From PGYR01 sp048267165 (GTDB lineage Bacteria > Bacteroidota > Ignavibacteria > Kapaibacteriales > UBA2268), in assembly GCA_048267165.1 (NCBI GenBank), contig JBLWYD010000014.1, forward strand, positions 1 to 64,000: 64,000 bases of DNA, written 5' to 3'. A program made the position numbers and the translations under genes. Positions 59,964 to 64,000 of this stretch are shown here, in pieces. Numbering within the stretch: position 1 is the stretch's first letter; each line of letters starts with the position of its first letter. The notes under the pieces are model-generated. The model was not told the origin of the DNA. It made no database searches and worked only from the letters and a program-made list of their open reading frames with translations.

Positions 59964-61934
59964 TTAATTCAAAATCATCACTTTTTTTGTGACTCGTTTT
60001 TCGTCATATATTGCTGTTATAAAGTAAGCTCCTGAAATAACATTATTAAGCTCTATTTGTCTATTTAGAACCCCTGGACCAAAGTTTATATTTTCTTGAT
60101 AAATATTTCGTCCTTGTACGTCGGAAATAGTAATATCGATAGAATAATTATCAATTAAATTAAGTGCTAAATTAACATTTCCATAATTTTGAATGAAAGT
60201 AGGGTAAATATCGAAGCCTGAAATTGGGGAATATACAGCTTCTGGAAGTATTTCATTCCTATTTACACCACATTGAACCAAATCACTTTCAAGTTTAACT
60301 TTAAAATAATCACTGATTTTAGGAAAATAATAGTCTCTCAAATACGATTTTACTTTAATTCTAGCTAAAGCTGAATCTGCCTCAAATTCCTGTTTTGGAA
60401 TATCTATATAATATTGATTATCGAATCCTTTCTTTACTAAAGGGTATGTTTTTATTTTATATTCAGAGTAATTGACAATTATTTCAGCATCTAATATTTG
60501 ATTATCAGGAAAAATATAGAAAACTAATCTTTTGAAATCACCATTATCCAATTGATTTTCAGGTGAAATGGCAACCCCTGAACTATTTACTGCTTTAAAA
60601 ACATCAGGTAAACCAAAACCAAATCTATTATCCGGATTATCATATTTATCTGCACTTCTATACATATTTGATTTTAATGAATATGAATCAGTATTTATAA
60701 AAGCCGATTTTAACAAACCGAAACTACCTGCAATCAGAGGTGATGAAAGAGATGTGCCCGATGCTCGTGAATACCTGTCTTCACTATTTGGACTAATACT
60801 TGGTACACCTCCACCTTGAGCTACAAGGTTTGGTTTCATTACTCCCTTAGCGTTTGGTCCGTTAGAACTAAAACTAGACAATTCAACTCCATCTGGATTA
60901 AGTGCACCAATAGAGACACTGCTATCTGCATCTGCAGGAGAAATTAATGACATTGGTTCATCCCCACTATTTCCCATAGCTATTACACAAATCATCCCCA
61001 TTGCAGATGCATCGTTAATTGCTTTAGAAGCAATCGTATAATTTCCATCCATATTTTCATAAGTTAATGAAATTGAGTCAAGAGTTTTATAACCAAGAGA
61101 AGCATTAATAACATCAACACCATTATTTTCCATCCATATTATAGCTTCTGCAAAATTATCCATTTCTAAATAGCTTTCACTCCGATTATCTTCTGTCTTA
61201 GCTAAATAGAATTCTGCATTTGGTGCTATCCCTATAAAATTTCCATTATCAAAACCACCAACGGTAGAGAATACTACAGAACCATGGTCATCTTGAGAGC
61301 TGATGTCTCCTTCTTCATTATATACAATTGAGTCGCGAAAAATAAAGTCATATGCTTTTACTACATTTGCATTTTTTACAGCTATATGAGTTCGTAAATC
61401 AAAACCATTATCCAGAAAACCAATTCTTACACCCTTACCTGTAAATCCGTATCTATGCAAGTTAGGTATGTTAAGCATATCTAGTTGATTGAAGGAATCA
61501 CCATATTCAAACAAATCACAACTTTCATATTCTAATGTATTAACATCATTTTTATAATGTTTTACAATTGGTTGTACTTCATTTACGAATTCCAGAGAAC
61601 TTATCTCATCTATATTCATAGAATCAATATCTGCAATTATATAATTATACCATTTTAATTTAGAATGGATACTTATCCCTTTGCTAATAAGAGAATCCAA
61701 ATAGTTTTCGTAAATTGGTATGTCTTTCTCGGAAATTATGTCATCTGATTTTAGATTTATTTTCCGTCTTTCTAGTGCTCTTTTATCTAAATTGTTAAGT
61801 ATTTCATTATACAAATCATTGTTGTATTCAAGTACTTGATTTCCTTTGTCCTTTAGGTAAATCCGATAAAGGTTCTGAGCATTTAGTGAAATATTTAGGA
61901 TCACTAAACTTATTATTAGAATAATTATTTTCAT
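59964..61934 (-). CDS. S8 subtilisin-family protease with T9SS sorting domain
   Basis: The 656-aa secreted serine protease has a signal sequence (IIILIISLVILNISLNAQ), a propeptide of about 135 residues and the catalytic triad Asp175 (IGFLDNGFDL), His217 (QDDHGSVVFS) and Ser395 (RASGTSLSSPL), with the oxyanion region IAMGNSGDEP. After an insertion domain the C-terminus shows a T9SS type-A pattern (ISGFDIYPTFIQNYGNVNL; DITISDVQGRNIYQ; VISGAYFITAIYDEKRVTKK). It is probably an extracellular or cell-surface protease. Confidence 0.9.
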   Translation of the reverse strand: MKIIILIISLVILNISLNAQNLYRIYLKDKGNQVLEYNNDLYNEILNNLDKRALERRKINLKSDDIISEKDIPIYENYLDSLISKGISIHSKLKWYNYIIADIDSMNIDEISSLEFVNEVQPIVKHYKNDVNTLEYESCDLFEYGDSFNQLDMLNIPNLHRYGFTGKGVRIGFLDNGFDLRTHIAVKNANVVKAYDFIFRDSIVYNEEGDISSQDDHGSVVFSTVGGFDNGNFIGIAPNAEFYLAKTEDNRSESYLEMDNFAEAIIWMENNGVDVINASLGYKTLDSISLTYENMDGNYTIASKAINDASAMGMICVIAMGNSGDEPMSLISPADADSSVSIGALNPDGVELSSFSSNGPNAKGVMKPNLVAQGGGVPSISPNSEDRYSRASGTSLSSPLIAGSFGLLKSAFINTDSYSLKSNMYRSADKYDNPDNRFGFGLPDVFKAVNSSGVAISPENQLDNGDFKRLVFYIFPDNQILDAEIIVNYSEYKIKTYPLVKKGFDNQYYIDIPKQEFEADSALARIKVKSYLRDYYFPKISDYFKVKLESDLVQCGVNRNEILPEAVYSPISGFDIYPTFIQNYGNVNLALNLIDNYSIDITISDVQGRNIYQENINFGPGVLNRQIELNNVISGAYFITAIYDEKRVTKKVMILN

Positions 61935-61983
61935 AAAGTATAGACAATTTAATTTTATTCAAGTTACAAAATAGTAAAAAAAT

Positions 61984-62706
61984 ATGAGTGTAGTTTTTAT
62001 AACTGGTGCAGGCAGAAGAATAGGGAAGACATTAGCGATTAATTTTGCCCAAAAGGGTTGGGATGTAGCTATAAACTATAATTCATCCGAAATTGCGGCT
62101 CTTGAAACTGCTGAGATATGTAAATCCTATGGTGTAAGTGCAAAAATATATAAAGCTGATGTCTCTAAAAAAGATGAAATAATTGAAGCTATTGATAAGT
62201 CAATAATAGAGCTTGGGTTACCTGATGTATTAGTTAATAATGCTGGAATATTTCCAGAAAGGACAAAAGTAGCGGATATAGATGAATCTTTAATTGATGA
62301 CACATTTGGAATTAATCTGAAAGGAGAATTCTTCACAAGTCAGTACTTCTCGCAACTTGCTAAGCCTAACAGTCGTATTATTAATATTGCTTCGCTTGGT
62401 GCATTTGAAATATGGAAAGGTAGATTACCCTATCATATATCAAAAGCTGCATTAATTCAGATGACAAGAGCACTATCAGTCGAATTAGCACCAAATATTT
62501 CCGTGAATAGTGTTAGTCCAGGTGCAATTGAGGTAATAGACGATCCGGCAACTGATTCGTCACTAATCTCAATTGAAAAGATACCCATGAAAAGGTATGG
62601 TACCCCTGAAGATATATTCGATGCAGTTTACTTTTTTGCTACTACAAATAGCTACATAACCGGTCAGAACTTAACTGTTGATGGTGGTTATCATTACTCG
62701 AGATAA
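61984..62706 (+). CDS. SDR family oxidoreductase (pteridine reductase-like)
   Basis: The 240-aa Rossmann enzyme has TGAGRRIGKTLA (the GxxRRIG form seen in pteridine reductases and FolM), VLVNNAGIFPE, the Ser in INIASLGAF, the catalytic LPYHISKAAL (Tyr-x3-Lys) and C-terminal GQNLTVDGGYHY. It could reduce dihydrobiopterin or dihydrofolate, but a general ketoreductase cannot be excluded. It is divergent from the subtilase gene and 3 bp before the LOG-family gene. Confidence 0.85.
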   Translation: MSVVFITGAGRRIGKTLAINFAQKGWDVAINYNSSEIAALETAEICKSYGVSAKIYKADVSKKDEIIEAIDKSIIELGLPDVLVNNAGIFPERTKVADIDESLIDDTFGINLKGEFFTSQYFSQLAKPNSRIINIASLGAFEIWKGRLPYHISKAALIQMTRALSVELAPNISVNSVSPGAIEVIDDPATDSSLISIEKIPMKRYGTPEDIFDAVYFFATTNSYITGQNLTVDGGYHYSR

Positions 62707-62709
62707 ATT

Positions 62710-63528
62710 ATGAAATATGAAAAAGAAATAATAAAAGCTTACGAAGACCCTAGTTTTATGCATAGTAAAGAAGGGAGGACAATAAGAATCCTTTCCGAGT
62801 ACTATCACCCTCAAGCATCTTTAAAAAAGAATCGTATTTACAATACAATTGTTTTCTTCGGCTCTGCTCGCTCAATTTCAACTGAAGATTATAAAAAAAA
62901 GATGGATAATCTTTTAGCAATGCAAAGCAATGGAGAAGATGTAGAAGAACAAATCAGATTACTAAAAAAATTAGAATTTACTTCTAAGTACTACGATGCA
63001 GCTGTTGAATTTGCTAAAAAGATATCAGAATGGTCGAAATCATTATCTACTGATAACAAGGTCTATGTATGTACTGGAGGTGGTCCTGGAATGATGGAAG
63101 CCGCTAATAAAGGTGCTTTTGAAGCTGAATTTCAAAATATTGGTTTCAATATCGAATTGCCTTTTGAACAGCACCCGAACCCTTATATTACACCGGAATT
63201 AAACTTTGAGTTCCATTATTTCTTTATGCGTAAATTTTGGTTTGTTTATCATGCAAAAGCGATAGTAGTAATGCCGGGTGGTTTTGGTACTATGGATGAG
63301 CTAATGGAAATGCTTACTTTAGAGCAAACAAATGTAATTAGTAAAAAAGTACCTATAGTTTTGTTTGGCAAAGAATTCTGGAATAATCTTATAAATTTTG
63401 ATTATTTGCTTGAAGTAGGTATGATTAGTAAAAAAGATTTAGACCTATTTATCATTCTAGATGATGTAGATGAAGCGTTTGATTATGTTGTTAATGGAAT
63501 TTCAAAATTAATTAGAGTCGAAGAGTAA
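62710..63528 (+). CDS. LOG family protein (lysine decarboxylase-like nucleotide hydrolase)
   Basis: The 272-aa protein belongs to the LOG family, which releases free cytokinin bases or cleaves nucleotide monophosphates. It has VCTGGGPGMMEAANKGA and the signature MPGGFGTMDELMEMLTLEQ. It is of the longer subtype, with about 75 N-terminal residues before the core. The old 'lysine decarboxylase' name for this family is misleading. Its stop overlaps the next ATG. Confidence 0.88.
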   Translation: MKYEKEIIKAYEDPSFMHSKEGRTIRILSEYYHPQASLKKNRIYNTIVFFGSARSISTEDYKKKMDNLLAMQSNGEDVEEQIRLLKKLEFTSKYYDAAVEFAKKISEWSKSLSTDNKVYVCTGGGPGMMEAANKGAFEAEFQNIGFNIELPFEQHPNPYITPELNFEFHYFFMRKFWFVYHAKAIVVMPGGFGTMDELMEMLTLEQTNVISKKVPIVLFGKEFWNNLINFDYLLEVGMISKKDLDLFIILDDVDEAFDYVVNGISKLIRVEE

Positions 63529-64000
63529 TGAATAAGTGTATATTAATTATAGTTTTAGTATTGTTTACTTTGCCGTCTTTTGCAGGTAATCTTGTTTTTA
63601 ATAATGATAAACCTGAGATAGGTGGTAGAGTATTAATTACTTATGAAACGGATGCGAGTGTCCTCGATTCTCACTTTCTAATAGTCTATCATTTTAGGGA
63701 TAATCAAAGATTTCCAACTGCTGAAGCTAGTCTTTTGAGTGGAGGAGTTAGACTGTTTATTGATTCACGTGATAATTTTCTATTGCTAAAAGTTATAAAT
63801 AAGTATGGAATGGTTGATGACAATAATGGAAAATATTGGGATTTTATTATTCATAGTGAAGGGAAGCCAGTAAAAAATGCATATCTGAATAAAGCATTAA
63901 GTTATCTAGGTACTACTGGAGAGAACTACACTCGAATTCCTAATTATGACAGTATCAAGGTAGCATTAGAACAAGAATTGAAATTATATCCGTCTAATTT
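63528..64000 (+). CDS. Exported protein of unknown family (3' truncated)
   Basis: The ATG overlaps the LOG-family stop (TAATG) and the frame is open to the window end (157 codons). It starts with a signal peptide (CILIIVLVLFTLPSFAG) followed by a probable beta-sandwich (PEIGGRVLITYETDAS; VRLFIDSRDNFLLLKVINKYG) and then a segment KNAYLNKALSYLG. Bacteroidota thioredoxin-like/TlpA proteins with an N-terminal beta domain look similar, but the diagnostic part would lie beyond the window. Confidence 0.65.
   Translation, partial: MNKCILIIVLVLFTLPSFAGNLVFNNDKPEIGGRVLITYETDASVLDSHFLIVYHFRDNQRFPTAEASLLSGGVRLFIDSRDNFLLLKVINKYGMVDDNNGKYWDFIIHSEGKPVKNAYLNKALSYLGTTGENYTRIPNYDSIKVALEQELKLYPSN

Overview
The window is low-GC, gene-dense bacterial chromosome, roughly one third G+C by eye. 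Several things point to the Bacteroidota/Chlorobiota (FCB) branch, possibly an Ignavibacteria or Kapabacteria-like lineage. Two proteins end in C-terminal domains of the type IX secretion (T9SS) type-A sorting kind. The primary sigma factor is short (287 aa). Intergenic spaces carry TAnnTTTG -7 promoter elements, two of them with a TTG about 20 bp upstream. Separately encoded GcvPB and small Cys-lipobox lipoproteins fit the same picture. No rRNA, CRISPR array, prophage or intact insertion sequence was seen. A run of ten N at 53535-53544 is an assembly gap.

Layout. (1) 1-6264 is an envelope/export block: a 5'-truncated heparinase II/III-type protein, an oligosaccharide flippase, LptG, and an overlapping pair that I read as divergent GldL-like and GldM-like T9SS motor proteins. 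(2) 6282-12752 is a tripartite efflux/export operon: TolC-type outer-membrane protein, RDD protein, MacA-like adaptor, ABC ATPase and two FtsX/MacB-type permeases. (3) 12753-16322, minus strand: N-acetylmuramoyl-L-alanine amidase, a histidine/aromatic ammonia-lyase and a family-4 uracil-DNA glycosylase. (4) 16518-28922 is mostly housekeeping: glyS, S41 protease, primary sigma factor, lipA, an MBL-fold hydrolase, OsmC, an unknown protein, a dicarboxylate symporter, lptC-tpiA-pgsA, HU, pyrB-prmC. (5) 29054-35806 is a Ton-type energy module: STAS protein, ExbB, two ExbDs, two TonBs, a small membrane protein, a PstS-like lipoprotein and a TPR protein. (6) 35886-42697 is the classic yceD-rpmF-plsX-fabH-fabD-fabG-acpP-fabF-rnc cluster, followed by gcvPB and a DUF1905 protein. 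(7) 44862-48187, minus strand: PruA-type dehydrogenase and a PorE-like lipoprotein (beta-propeller plus OmpA-like domain). (8) 48262-52502: alr, scpA-scpB, a DUF6132 protein and a second flippase with anomalously GC-rich central codons. (9) 52505-54701 is an accessory stretch: tRNA-Arg, a duplicated hairpin flanking a MITE-like element, two small lipoproteins, a 21-bp tandem array with a 63-bp higher-order period that runs into the gap, and tRNA-Leu and tRNA-Val. (10) 54701-64000: an Mrp-type ATPase coupled to a NifU-like domain without its cysteines, two T9SS cargo proteins (one a subtilase), a group II decarboxylase, tRNA-Asp, an SDR oxidoreductase, a LOG-family protein and a truncated secreted protein.

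The recurring theme is the cell envelope: LPS transport (lptG, lptC), phospholipid and fatty-acid synthesis, Ton energy coupling and MacAB-like efflux. Scattered T9SS parts (GldL/GldM-like pair, PorE-like lipoprotein) sit in the same window as T9SS cargo. The least explained elements are the divergent GldL/GldM pair, the 21/63-bp array, the MITE-like duplicated hairpin, the GC-rich flippase core and the cysteine-less NifU-like protein.
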